This document shows, in pieces, positions 55,990 through 64,000 of a stretch of 64,000 nucleotides of DNA. Where the stretch lies: the NCBI RefSeq assembly GCF_003050965.1, contig NZ_QAOU01000005.1:62001-126000 (forward strand). The letters run 5' to 3'. The notes beneath the pieces are model-generated. The model was given only the letters and a program-made list of their open reading frames with translations. It did no database searches and had not been told where the DNA came from. The DNA comes from Nitrosospira sp. Nsp2. Its GTDB lineage: Bacteria; Pseudomonadota; Gammaproteobacteria; Burkholderiales; Nitrosomonadaceae. Position 1 is the first letter of the stretch. Every line of letters begins with the position of its first letter. The position numbers and the translations under genes are program-made.

Positions 55990-58900
55990 TCTTCTTGAAC
56001 AATAAGGAGCATCTGCCCGGCGGAGACGTGCGCTCCTTCTTTGCAAAATAATTGCCCTACCCTGCCCGCCACCGGAGCGGCCACCGGGAATTCCATCTTC
56101 ATGGACTCGACTACCAGAACGGTATCGCCTTCTTTCACGCAGTCGCCTTTCTGCACCAGGAGTTTCCACACCGTGCCCGTAACGTGTGCGCTAATGGCGC
56201 GTGCTCCGTCAGGCAGATCCAGCTCACTCTGCGTATCCGCTTCCTCCAGTACGATCTCGCTGATGTATTCAGCCTTACCCTCGGATTTCCACCGTTCGCG
56301 CTCCGCTTCAAACGCAGCCTGCTGGCTCTTCTTAAAGGCGCTGATCGACGCCGCGTTCTGTTTGAGAAAAGCGTTGTACTGTTTTAAACTGAAAGTGGTA
56401 TCTTCGATGCGCAGCTTGAAGTGACCGGTAATGAAGTCGCTGCGGAGCTTGAGCAATTCGCTCTCGCTTACCGGATAAAAACGGATCTGGTCGAAAAAAC
56501 GCAGGAGCCAGGGTTTCCCGCCTGCGAAATCGGCTGTCTGACGATACCGGTTCCACATCTGCACGGTGCGCCCAACGAATTGGTATCCGCCCGGGCCCTC
56601 CATGCCATAGATGCAGAGATACGCGCCCCCTATGCCCACCGCATTCTCTGGCGTCCAGGTTCGTGCGGGATTGTACTTCGTGGTAACGAGCCGGTGGCGC
56701 GGGTCCACCGGCGTGGCGACAGGCGCGCCGAGGTATACGTCGCCCAATCCAAGCACCAGGTAGCTCGCCTCAAAAACGGTATGCTGCACCTCTTCAATGT
56801 TGTCCAGCCCATTGATCCTTCGGATGAACTCGAGGTTGCTCGGGCACCACGGCGCGTCGTTTCGCACCGACTGCATATATTTCTCGATTGCCAGCCGCGT
56901 TGCCCCGTCATCCCAGGATAACGGGAGGTGCACGATGCGCGACGGGACCTCAACGTGCTCTATATCCGGTAATTTCTTTTCTGTTGCCAACAGGATGTCC
57001 AGCAGCTTGTCGCGCGACAGCAGTGTTGAATCAAAGTGGACTTGCAGCGAGCGGATGCCTGGCGTCAGATCCAGGATGCCCTCGAGTTCCCGGGTATCTA
57101 CCGAGTGCTGCAACGATTGCATAAGCGCATGGGCGCGAAAGCGCAAATTCAGGTCAAGTTCCAGCGGCCCATACTCCACCAGAAAATTCTTGTCACCTGC
57201 CTGGCGGTAAATCACCTGTACCTGTCCGCTGCTCTGCGGCGTAAAGTGCAGGACCGGAGTTGCAGTGGCCGCCGACCCTGCCTCAGGCGCAGCCGTTGCG
57301 GCTTGCGTCTGCCTCAGGTCCCTGATGGCCATCTCCTGCAGTTTCTCCTGGGCAAGTGCCTGATCCATCGACATAGGCCGGAAGCGTACGCTATCGCCCG
57401 GCTTGAGTTGCCCAATTTTCCATAGTTCGGCGTGGACGATTGTGGCCGGGCAAACGAAGCCGCCAAGACTGGGGCCGTCCGGCCCGAGAATCACCGGCAT
57501 GTCGCCGGTGAAATCGACCGTGCCAATCGCATATGCGTTGTCGTGTATATTTGACGGATGCAACCCCGCTTCGCCGCCGTCGCTGCGCGACCACTGGGGT
57601 TTGGGACCGATGAGGCGCACGCCGCTGCGACTTGAGTTGTAATGCACCTCCCAGTCAACGGCGAAAAAGGTTTCTATATCCTCCTCGGTAAAAAAATCCG
57701 GCGCTCCATGCGGGCCGTACAGCACGCCAATGTCCCATCTGTCGCGGTAATCGGGAACCAGTTCATCCGGCAACGCCGCCCGAGAGGGGGAGTCGGGAAG
57801 CAACCTCGCTTCGACGATATGCAGCACATCACCGGTCAGAAGCGCGCGTCCCGCATGACCCCCGAACTGACCGAGCGTAAAGGTGGATTTACTTCCCAGA
57901 TAATCCGGAACCTCAAAACCGCCGTGTACCGCCAGATAAGACCGGCAACCGTGATTCACGAGTTTCCCGAGCTGAACCACTGCGCCAGCCCTTACTTCGT
58001 GCGCTCGCCATTGCACAAGAGGCTCACCATCCAGCCGCACGTCTATGGGCGCGCCGCATATTGCGATCACGCTATCGCAATTGAAGCGCAGCGTCGGGCC
58101 CGCAAGCGTAATCTCGAGCCCAGCCTTGCCGCTGTCATTATCGACCAGGCGATTCGCCAGACGGAACGCCAAGCCATCCATGGGTCCGGATGGCGGCACT
58201 CCCACGCTCCAATAACCGGTTCGCCCCGGGTAATCCTGCACGGTGGTCTGCACGCCCGGACTGAGAACATCGATGGTATGGGCAATGTAATGAAAGCCAT
58301 TCAGAAAGGCGGTCGTATGGCGCCCAGCCTGGAATGCGGTACTGCGGAGAATCTGTTTAAGGTAGTCGAGATTCGTTTCGACGCCGTGCAGAGAGGTCGC
58401 ATCCAGCGCAGCATGCAATCGGGTTATGGCCTCCTCACGATCTGCGGCATGCACGATGATTTTAGCCAGCATCGGATCATAAAAAGGAGAAACCTCGACC
58501 CCGCGCTCCACCCAGGTTTCAACACGCGCCTCGGATGGTTTTGGAAAAAAGGCGCCCGTAAGCACGCCACAGGAAGGCTGAAACTCCCTCGCGGGATTTT
58601 CCGCGTACACACGCGCTTGAATCGACGCGCCACCCGGCTTGACCTTGAACGACTCCAACGGGAGCAAGTCTCCCGCCGCCTGCAGGACCATCCACTCCAC
58701 CAGGTCGATGCCGGTCACTTCTTCGGTCACGCCGTGTTCAACCTGCAGACGCGTATTCACTTCCAGAAAATAGAATTCATCCGTGGATGCGTCCAGAATA
58801 AACTCCACCGTCCCGGCGGACTGATAATTGACCGACTTGGCCAAACGAACCGCGGCATCCAGCAGGGCCTTGCGCACGGATGAAGGCAGATTTGGCGCCG

Positions 58901-59624
58901 GCGTTTCTTCGATGACCTTCTGATTGCGCCGTTGCATGGAGCAGTCGCGCTCCCCCAGCGCGATCACCTCACCCTTGCCATCACCAAAAATTTGCACTTC
59001 GATGTGACGGGCATTCGCGATATATTTTTCGAGGAACAGTCCTGCGTCGCTGAAATTATTCCGTGCCAGATATTTCACGGATTCGTAGGCTCCGCTCAAC
59101 TCATCCCTGTTCCAGCACAGGCGCATGCCAATGCCACCGCCTCCGGCGGTGCTTTTCAGCATGACCGGATAGCCGATATGCCCAGCGTAGCGAAATGCCT
59201 CCTCCACATCGGCGAGCAAGCCAGTCCCGGGCAGCAGCGGCAAACCGTTCTGCGAAGCGAGTTCCCTTGCCGTATGCTTCAGGCCGAAATCACGCATTTG
59301 TTTCGGACTCGGGCCGATAAAACATATACCGTGCGCACTGCATTGTTCGGCAAAATCCGCCTTCTCGCTCAAGAATCCATAGCCGGGGTGTATCGCTTGC
59401 GCCCCCGTGCGCTGGGCGAGTTCCAGAATCTTGTCGGCACGCAGATAGCTATCCGCCGCTACCCCGCTACCAATGCAATAGGCTTCGTCTGCTTCCAACG
59501 CATGCCGCGACAGTGCATCAGCCGCAGTATAGACTGCTACGCTTTTCACATTCATGCGTTGAAGCGTGCGAATAATACGGCAGGCGATGGCGCCACGATT
59601 GGCGATCAAAACTTTCTCGAACAT
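55986..59624 (-). CDS. Biotin-dependent urea/guanidine carboxylase
   Basis: 1212 residues. Biotin carboxylase domain (1-450: LIANRGAIACRIIRTL, GPSPKQMRDFGLKHTARELA, GIGMRLCW, EVNTRLQVEHGVTEE). It is followed by the kinase-inhibitor-like AHS2/AHS1 carboxyltransferase domains (about 470-1050). The C-terminal biotinyl domain has SMKME with the target Lys at 1176. It carboxylates urea to allophanate or guanidine to carboxyguanidine. The ykkC riboswitch and the two DUF1989 genes argue for guanidine. It lies 48 bp after the second DUF1989 gene. Confidence 0.93.
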   Translation of the reverse strand: MFEKVLIANRGAIACRIIRTLQRMNVKSVAVYTAADALSRHALEADEAYCIGSGVAADSYLRADKILELAQRTGAQAIHPGYGFLSEKADFAEQCSAHGICFIGPSPKQMRDFGLKHTARELASQNGLPLLPGTGLLADVEEAFRYAGHIGYPVMLKSTAGGGGIGMRLCWNRDELSGAYESVKYLARNNFSDAGLFLEKYIANARHIEVQIFGDGKGEVIALGERDCSMQRRNQKVIEETPAPNLPSSVRKALLDAAVRLAKSVNYQSAGTVEFILDASTDEFYFLEVNTRLQVEHGVTEEVTGIDLVEWMVLQAAGDLLPLESFKVKPGGASIQARVYAENPAREFQPSCGVLTGAFFPKPSEARVETWVERGVEVSPFYDPMLAKIIVHAADREEAITRLHAALDATSLHGVETNLDYLKQILRSTAFQAGRHTTAFLNGFHYIAHTIDVLSPGVQTTVQDYPGRTGYWSVGVPPSGPMDGLAFRLANRLVDNDSGKAGLEITLAGPTLRFNCDSVIAICGAPIDVRLDGEPLVQWRAHEVRAGAVVQLGKLVNHGCRSYLAVHGGFEVPDYLGSKSTFTLGQFGGHAGRALLTGDVLHIVEARLLPDSPSRAALPDELVPDYRDRWDIGVLYGPHGAPDFFTEEDIETFFAVDWEVHYNSSRSGVRLIGPKPQWSRSDGGEAGLHPSNIHDNAYAIGTVDFTGDMPVILGPDGPSLGGFVCPATIVHAELWKIGQLKPGDSVRFRPMSMDQALAQEKLQEMAIRDLRQTQAATAAPEAGSAATATPVLHFTPQSSGQVQVIYRQAGDKNFLVEYGPLELDLNLRFRAHALMQSLQHSVDTRELEGILDLTPGIRSLQVHFDSTLLSRDKLLDILLATEKKLPDIEHVEVPSRIVHLPLSWDDGATRLAIEKYMQSVRNDAPWCPSNLEFIRRINGLDNIEEVQHTVFEASYLVLGLGDVYLGAPVATPVDPRHRLVTTKYNPARTWTPENAVGIGGAYLCIYGMEGPGGYQFVGRTVQMWNRYRQTADFAGGKPWLLRFFDQIRFYPVSESELLKLRSDFITGHFKLRIEDTTFSLKQYNAFLKQNAASISAFKKSQQAAFEAERERWKSEGKAEYISEIVLEEADTQSELDLPDGARAISAHVTGTVWKLLVQKGDCVKEGDTVLVVESMKMEFPVAAPVAGRVGQLFCKEGAHVSAGQMLLIVQEE

Positions 59625-59672
59625 ACCTTATTCCTGAGTTATGCAGTCATGGCAGGCTTGCCATCCATCACA

Positions 59673-60344
59673 TCACACGTTTGGATCGTCCCAGACCAGC
59701 AACCGGATCGGCGTGGGGTTGTAGGCGTTGCAGGGGTTGTTCAGTTGCGGACAATTTGAGATGAGCACCACCACATCCATTTCCGCTTTCATCTCCACAT
59801 ACTTGCCTGGCGCGGATAAGCCATCGACGAACTCCAGGCCGCCTTCCTCGCCAACGGGCACGTTCATGAAGAAATTGATGTTGCTGGGCAGATCGCGCTT
59901 GCCCATACCCAGATGCTCGCATACGGGATCGTGAGCGAGCGCATGCAGGAAGTTGTCGCGGCAACTGTGCATCGGAAATTTGTCCAGCCCATACCGCACC
60001 GTATTGCTTTCCGCCGCGCAGGCCCCACCCAGCGTATCATGCCGCCCGCATGTGTCGGCCACGATGGTGAGCATGACATTCCCGCAGTTGGAGTACAGCA
60101 TGCTGCCGGTGGTGAGATACAGCATCTGCTGGCGGCGAATCGTATTTGTAGCGCTATATCGCTCGGTCACCCGCGATGCATTGTAGAACAGCGTATCCAC
60201 CGCCTGATTCCCACCCAAATCCACGATTCGGAATATTTGTCCCTGCATCACCAGCTTGACCCAGGGCTCGCCCGCGGGACATATCTCATCCACCACCGCC
60301 GCCTCGGGATCAAGCCTGCTTTCGACAACTTGTGTTGCGCTCAT
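59673..60344 (-). CDS. DUF1989 'urea carboxylase-associated' protein 2, likely carboxyguanidine deiminase subunit
   Basis: 223 residues of the DUF1989/urea-amidolyase-associated family 2. Conserved Cys-rich core: SNCGNVMLTIVADTCGRHDT, then GGACAAESN, SCRDNFLHAL and SNINFFMNVPV. Homologues of this pair were shown (CgdA/CgdB) to deiminate carboxyguanidine to allophanate and ammonium. Which letter applies is not certain. It overlaps the preceding gene by four bases. Confidence 0.88.
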   Translation of the reverse strand: MSATQVVESRLDPEAAVVDEICPAGEPWVKLVMQGQIFRIVDLGGNQAVDTLFYNASRVTERYSATNTIRRQQMLYLTTGSMLYSNCGNVMLTIVADTCGRHDTLGGACAAESNTVRYGLDKFPMHSCRDNFLHALAHDPVCEHLGMGKRDLPSNINFFMNVPVGEEGGLEFVDGLSAPGKYVEMKAEMDVVVLISNCPQLNNPCNAYNPTPIRLLVWDDPNV

Positions 60345-61072
60345 GCCGCACCTCCATCACAGCCATATAGATGTCGAGTATTTTGCAATGCGCGCATATT
60401 CTCCGGGATGCGTGCACACGCCGACGCCGTTGACGGTGGCGTGGCAAAGGCTGCCAGTCCGACTGCGCCCGGGCGGTAAAGCTTTGCGGGATCGAGTGGG
60501 TGCGGTGCGGAGGAAAGGATCACCAGCGTATCCATCTCGAAGCTCAAGTCCACATAATCCCCCGCCTTGCTGTTGCCCGAGTGAAAGGTCACGGCGCCCG
60601 CTGCATCGGCGGTAACCTTACTGAAGAAATTGATATTGGCGACCAGATCGCGCATGCCGAGCCCCCACTTGCCGAGCTCAATCAGCATGCCATCCAGCCC
60701 ACTCCGAAACATCTCATTCCGCTGTTCCTGAAAGCGCGTCATGCCGTATTTTTCACGTACCAATGAGGTGTCGCTCACGCCACACGCCGTATCGTTCCAC
60801 CCCGCGGTATCCTCGGTAATGCAGCAGAAAATACGACCCATGTCCGAGTGACAGGCATGTCCTTTCGTCAAGCGGAACGTGTGCTGCGACTTCAGCGTAT
60901 CCGCCATGTTGTACCGTTCCAGTTTTTCTTCAGGATTAAAAAACAGTACCGCGGCATTCGCCCCGCCATTAATATCCGTCAAACGCAGCGTCAAGCCTCG
61001 GCGCAAAATGCCCGACCAATGGCATCCGCCAGGAATGTACTGGTCCCAAAGAAGTGCGTGCGGCTGGTTCAT
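60341..61072 (-). CDS. DUF1989 'urea carboxylase-associated' protein 1, likely carboxyguanidine deiminase subunit
   Basis: 243 residues of the associated family 1: LRLTDINGGANAAVLFFNP, GRIFCCITEDTAGWNDTACG, LGMRDLVANINFFSKV and HSGNSKAGDYVDLSFEMDTL. It is homologous to the next gene, with which it probably forms a heteromer binding a metal through Cys/His. ATGA overlap with that gene; 122 bp after the permease. Confidence 0.88.
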   Translation of the reverse strand: MNQPHALLWDQYIPGGCHWSGILRRGLTLRLTDINGGANAAVLFFNPEEKLERYNMADTLKSQHTFRLTKGHACHSDMGRIFCCITEDTAGWNDTACGVSDTSLVREKYGMTRFQEQRNEMFRSGLDGMLIELGKWGLGMRDLVANINFFSKVTADAAGAVTFHSGNSKAGDYVDLSFEMDTLVILSSAPHPLDPAKLYRPGAVGLAAFATPPSTASACARIPENMRALQNTRHLYGCDGGAA

Positions 61073-61194
61073 ATTTCTCTCCTTTCTTTCTTATGATTCA
61101 CAAATTTTCTCAAGAGGGTCCGGAATTCGATCGACAGGTCAATTTTTACGCCGTTCCGGAGATCTGGATAAGCCGTGACAGCCATCACCCGTGC

Positions 61195-62667
61195 TTACTG
61201 CGGCGCGATCTTGCGTGGCGCCGTTTTTTTTCGGATTTTGTTTACCAGAATGTACAACGCCGTCACGCCGACGATGCCGCCCAGCACGAGGGGTACCGCC
61301 CAAAGCTGCCACCATGGGGCGGCGGGCGACACCGCATAGGGGCGCGGCCATGCAATATTAATGAGTTCGAACACAGACCAGAGAAAAGCCACCGTATTGA
61401 TCGCCAAACCCCACCCACCGAGCTTGAGCTCGCCCAGCGCCGGGTTCCAGCGACCCGTCAGCCTGGTATACAACCCCACCCCTGTGGTCATCGAGAACAT
61501 GGCATAGAGTCCTCCGGTCCCGAACGCTATTACCGTCGCCACCGCGCCGTCGTTCAGCCCAAACAGCAATCCGAGTCCGGCCAGCGAGACGGTAAACAGC
61601 ACCGCCTTACGGGGCGTCTTGTCCGGCGCGAGCTTGCTTAACACAGCAGGCATGTTCCCTTCCCGCGCCATTGAATAAACAATGCGCGAGGTATATTTCA
61701 CCACTGACGCGCCACAAGCCAGGAACGCAACCATCACAATCCCTAGAAACGGCTTCTCAGCCCAGTGGCCGAAACTGCTGACTATCACGGGAGTGATTGG
61801 ATCAGATGTGTTGCTCGCGGTTTGAAGCGTATCCCGGTCGAATGCCAACGTCAGCGCGGCGGAATTGAAGAGCACGACTGATCCCACCACGCACAACGAT
61901 AAAAATACCGCGCGCGGCACCATCCGCTTGGGCTCATTGGTTTCCTCCGCGATTGTCGAACATGCATCAAAACCGATGAATGCCCAGCCTGCGATAGCAA
62001 GCGCCGCAAGAAACGCCGCGGTTTCGCCGGGGGCGGTTCCGGTGCCGAGATGCTGGAACAATTCCGAGAACGAATGCTGCCTGAAGAAGAGAAACAGCAG
62101 GAGCGCCACACCTAGCGATCCCACCACTTCGGCATAAACCCCAAGCGTGATGACCAGCTTAAAAATATTGACGTTAACCACGTTGACCAGGGTGCAAAGC
62201 AGCAGGAATACGGCTCCCCACATGACTAAAGCATGGCCTGTCTCAGCGGGCAAGCCAGAAAACAGGGATAGCCACACGCCGCCGGTATAAGCAGTTGTGG
62301 TTAGCATGGCGATAGTCGAACTCACATAAATGACGCCGGCGAATTGCCCTGCAGTCGCACCAGCCAACTGATGCGTCCATTTATATGCCCCCCCCGCGAT
62401 CGGGAACTGTGACGACAGTTCGGCGTAAACGGTGGCGACCAGTAATTGCATAGCCAGACACGTAACCAGCGCGGCAAACCAGCCGCCCCCCGTGACCACG
62501 GTCTGTACGCTGATAATCGCGTAAAGGCCGACCACCGGAGAAACAACCGCAAAACCGAGAGTGAAGCTGTTCCAGACGCTCATGCTGCGGTGAAGCTTAT
62601 CGCCCGTTTCTGACGCCAACGAGGGAATGACCTCGGGAAAATTCTCCGGGCAAGGCTTTATCGACAT
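61195..62667 (-). CDS. APC-family permease, probable guanidine or amide importer
   Basis: 490 residues, twelve predicted helices. The amino acid-polyamine-organocation family N-terminus is present (SVWNSFTLGFAVVSPVVGLY), with a PIAGGAYKW-type motif in helix 3 and GFDACSTIAEETNEPKRMVP between helices 6 and 7. First gene of the operon under the guanidine-I riboswitch, so the substrate is most likely guanidine or a related amidine. Many such operons use an ABC importer or an SMR exporter instead. GGAAGGGA precedes the ATG. Confidence 0.88.
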   Translation of the reverse strand: MSIKPCPENFPEVIPSLASETGDKLHRSMSVWNSFTLGFAVVSPVVGLYAIISVQTVVTGGGWFAALVTCLAMQLLVATVYAELSSQFPIAGGAYKWTHQLAGATAGQFAGVIYVSSTIAMLTTTAYTGGVWLSLFSGLPAETGHALVMWGAVFLLLCTLVNVVNVNIFKLVITLGVYAEVVGSLGVALLLFLFFRQHSFSELFQHLGTGTAPGETAAFLAALAIAGWAFIGFDACSTIAEETNEPKRMVPRAVFLSLCVVGSVVLFNSAALTLAFDRDTLQTASNTSDPITPVIVSSFGHWAEKPFLGIVMVAFLACGASVVKYTSRIVYSMAREGNMPAVLSKLAPDKTPRKAVLFTVSLAGLGLLFGLNDGAVATVIAFGTGGLYAMFSMTTGVGLYTRLTGRWNPALGELKLGGWGLAINTVAFLWSVFELINIAWPRPYAVSPAAPWWQLWAVPLVLGGIVGVTALYILVNKIRKKTAPRKIAPQ

Positions 62668-62822
62668 GGCGATCCCTTCCGGCTAAATTCCGGGGACGGG
62701 TTTCGTTCACTGCGCGAGAAGCCTGACCCCCGGCGCGGTAAAGATGTGCCCCTGAAGGCGATTAGCCAGAAGCCGGAACGGGGCGTGGAGAAAAACGTAG
62801 AAGGTACGGAAGAGAAATGCAT
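62658..62822 (-). CDS. Putative 54-residue leader ORF overlapping the permease start
   Basis: ATG at 62822 is preceded by AAAGGAGA with an eight-base spacer, a better site than many genes here. The frame ends ten bases inside the permease gene, which would couple the two. The product is basic and low in structure. It could be a leader peptide or chance. Confidence 0.35.
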   Translation of the reverse strand: MHFSSVPSTFFSTPRSGFWLIAFRGTSLPRRGSGFSRSERNPSPEFSRKGSPCR

Positions 62823-62880
62823 GAACAAGGTCTCCTTTGAAATCGGCTGGGTCAAACCCAAGAGTCAATGTATGTCCTAC

Positions 62881-62990
62881 ATTATCTCCCGGGCTTTTAT
62901 CCCTCCGTGGAGCCTCGTCACGACGAAGCCGGAAACTCTCGGACCAGACGCCTTCTTCTCCGCTAAGGAGAGCAGGCCGGAACCCTAGTT
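62881..62990 (-). ncRNA. Guanidine-I riboswitch (ykkC class)
   Basis: On the minus strand the conserved blocks occur in the right order. CTAGGGTTCCG is at the 5' end (62988-62978), then a hairpin. CTGGTCCGAGAG follows at 62947-62936, then a second hairpin (CTTCGTCGTGACGAGG). The strict 3' block GGATAAAAGCCCGGGAGA is at 62902-62885. This class binds guanidinium and usually turns expression on. It lies 214 bases before the permease start. The expression platform was not resolved; a small stem TGGGT-TTG-ACCCA follows the aptamer. Confidence 0.93.
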
Positions 62991-63108
62991 TCACTTTACA
63001 GCAACCGTACCTGTTGGTCGAAAACGTCCAACTCGAAGTACAGTCAGGTATTACTGATACGCAATTTTTGCACGCCTCACCCAGAAAGGCAAGATATTGC
63101 CAGTCAGA

Positions 63109-63804
63109 TCATTCGGGGAGTTTTTTGCGCGCCACGACCACGCCATCGCGAGTAGGGTTGATGAAGGCATCAAATTCCGGGTCATCGAAAATGAGACGAT
63201 TATGCTCGAGTATTGCCTCTGTCCAACCGGGCACAATGTCGACATACCGTTCGACTGCGACTCGTCCATGCCATAGGACATTATCGGCAACATAAAGGCC
63301 GCCAGGACGAATCCGGTTTTTGGCCATGCGCCAGATCTCGGGATAATCACCCTTGTCCGCGTCGTTATAACAGATATCAAACAGTGCGTCGCTCTGCGCA
63401 AATATCTCCTGGGCGATACCGACCCGGAAATCAATTTTCTCCATTAGACCCGCAGCACCCAGGTATTGTTCAGCCTTGGTTTTATTGAGCGAATCGCCAT
63501 CCGTGCAAATCACCTTACCGCCAGGAGGAATTGCTCTCGCGAACCAGTAGGCGGAATAACCATAGCCACTGCCGAATTCAAATACGTTTTCGGCATTCAG
63601 CGTCTTCGCCAGCGTTTGAAGAAAAACGCCCACCAATCGTCCGACTATTGGAAAATTATTTTTCTCGGCGACAGCCTCCATCTCGATCAGTACAGGATGA
63701 TCCGTAGTCTGGCTTACCAGACTACGCATGTATTTTTCGATTGCCGGGTTAACCGGGACCAACACGGCGGGGTTGAAAATGGTTGGGGATTGCATATTTG
63801 TCAT
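63109..63804 (-). CDS. Class I SAM-dependent O-methyltransferase (caffeoyl-CoA/COMT type)
   Basis: 231 residues, with the SAM loop VFEFGSGYGYSAYWFARAIP, D-box region VICTDGDSLNKTKAEQYL, metal-type DICYNDADKGDYPE and DNVLWHGRV. It resembles cation-dependent O-methyltransferase 3 family enzymes. It lies upstream of the riboswitch on the same strand and is probably a separate transcript. Substrate unknown. Confidence 0.88.
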   Translation of the reverse strand: MTNMQSPTIFNPAVLVPVNPAIEKYMRSLVSQTTDHPVLIEMEAVAEKNNFPIVGRLVGVFLQTLAKTLNAENVFEFGSGYGYSAYWFARAIPPGGKVICTDGDSLNKTKAEQYLGAAGLMEKIDFRVGIAQEIFAQSDALFDICYNDADKGDYPEIWRMAKNRIRPGGLYVADNVLWHGRVAVERYVDIVPGWTEAILEHNRLIFDDPEFDAFINPTRDGVVVARKKLPE

Positions 63805-64000
63805 TAACGGCTCCTCCGAAAGATTACAAAAACGTAAGCGTCCGCTGGTAATAGCCTCTGGATTAAGGGCGTGGTGGACAGACCGGTCGAGGTTTATATC
63901 TGGTTTTCAGTATAGTTGGTATCGCGAAATATATGAAATTGCCGGGTCAAGCGTGACGAATGCAAAGCCATTGTCCCGCCCTGTCCGGATAGCATTGCAA

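Noticed and set aside
54076-56169. Longer form of the allophanate hydrolase starting at 56169
   Set aside because: The extra 60 residues come from reading the carboxylase biotin domain in another frame; the ATGA overlap at 55989 is the natural start.
57642-58883. 413-codon plus-strand ORF
   Set aside because: Antisense to the urea/guanidine carboxylase, no domain.

Overview
The window looks like chromosomal DNA of a betaproteobacterium. The best fit is an ammonia oxidiser of the Nitrosomonadaceae, probably Nitrosospira-like. This is an inference from gene content and order: DUF815 ATPase, Nudix/ThiE fusion, yacG, petABC and sspAB in a row, PEP-CTERM sorting, carotenoid and squalene-type enzymes, many c-type and membrane proteins, and few heterotrophic catabolic genes. 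No ammonia-oxidation gene lies in the window, so the assignment is not proven. Most genes are GC-rich and densely coding. The segment at about 6.4-9.4 kb is visibly more AT-rich and accessory.

Layout. 1-6.4 kb is a housekeeping block: DUF815 ATPase, Nudix-ThiE protein, yacG, the cytochrome bc1 operon, sspAB and tRNA-Thr. 6.4-9.4 kb looks like a small island behind the tRNA. It holds a 3' half of a second tRNA-Thr-like sequence, a PLD-like protein, an overlapping helical-protein/HEPN pair with a palindrome in front, and a few small or broken ORFs. 9.4-13.7 kb carries an exported group II (histidine-type) decarboxylase broken by a homopolymer frameshift, its methyltransferase partner and small envelope proteins. 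13.9-23.2 kb is a carbon-metabolism block, mostly on the minus strand: PEP synthase with a short cis-prenyltransferase, a decayed ppsR, then a usp-ackA-phosphoketolase operon. 23.9-31.5 kb holds a Tim44-like protein, ubiJ, ubiB, a complete potABCD polyamine transporter and a thioredoxin-like ferredoxin. 31.7-51.4 kb is mixed: hydrolase, DUF2905, a large class A PBP, a carotenoid-type membrane protein, cytochrome c, a penicillin-acylase-family protein, a PEP-CTERM PQQ-type dehydrogenase, a squalene-synthase-family enzyme, a transporter, dinB, an FtsX-type permease and an HxlR regulator. 52.1-53.4 kb is an RTX protein with a very long Asp/Lys/His/Arg repeat tract.

54-63 kb is the most coherent system. 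A guanidine-I (ykkC) riboswitch stands in front of a five-gene minus-strand operon: APC permease, two DUF1989-type 'urea carboxylase-associated' proteins, a 1212-residue urea/guanidine carboxylase and allophanate hydrolase. With the riboswitch, the natural reading is guanidine uptake and breakdown to ammonium and CO2 rather than urea use. In an ammonia oxidiser this would feed the energy substrate directly.

The best candidates for something undescribed are the HEPN cassette in the tRNA island, the exported decarboxylase/methyltransferase pair, the charged-repeat RTX protein with its neighbouring inverted repeats, and the guanidine operon with an overlapping leader ORF. At least two genes are broken at T-runs, so sequencing or assembly error has to be excluded before calling them pseudogenes.
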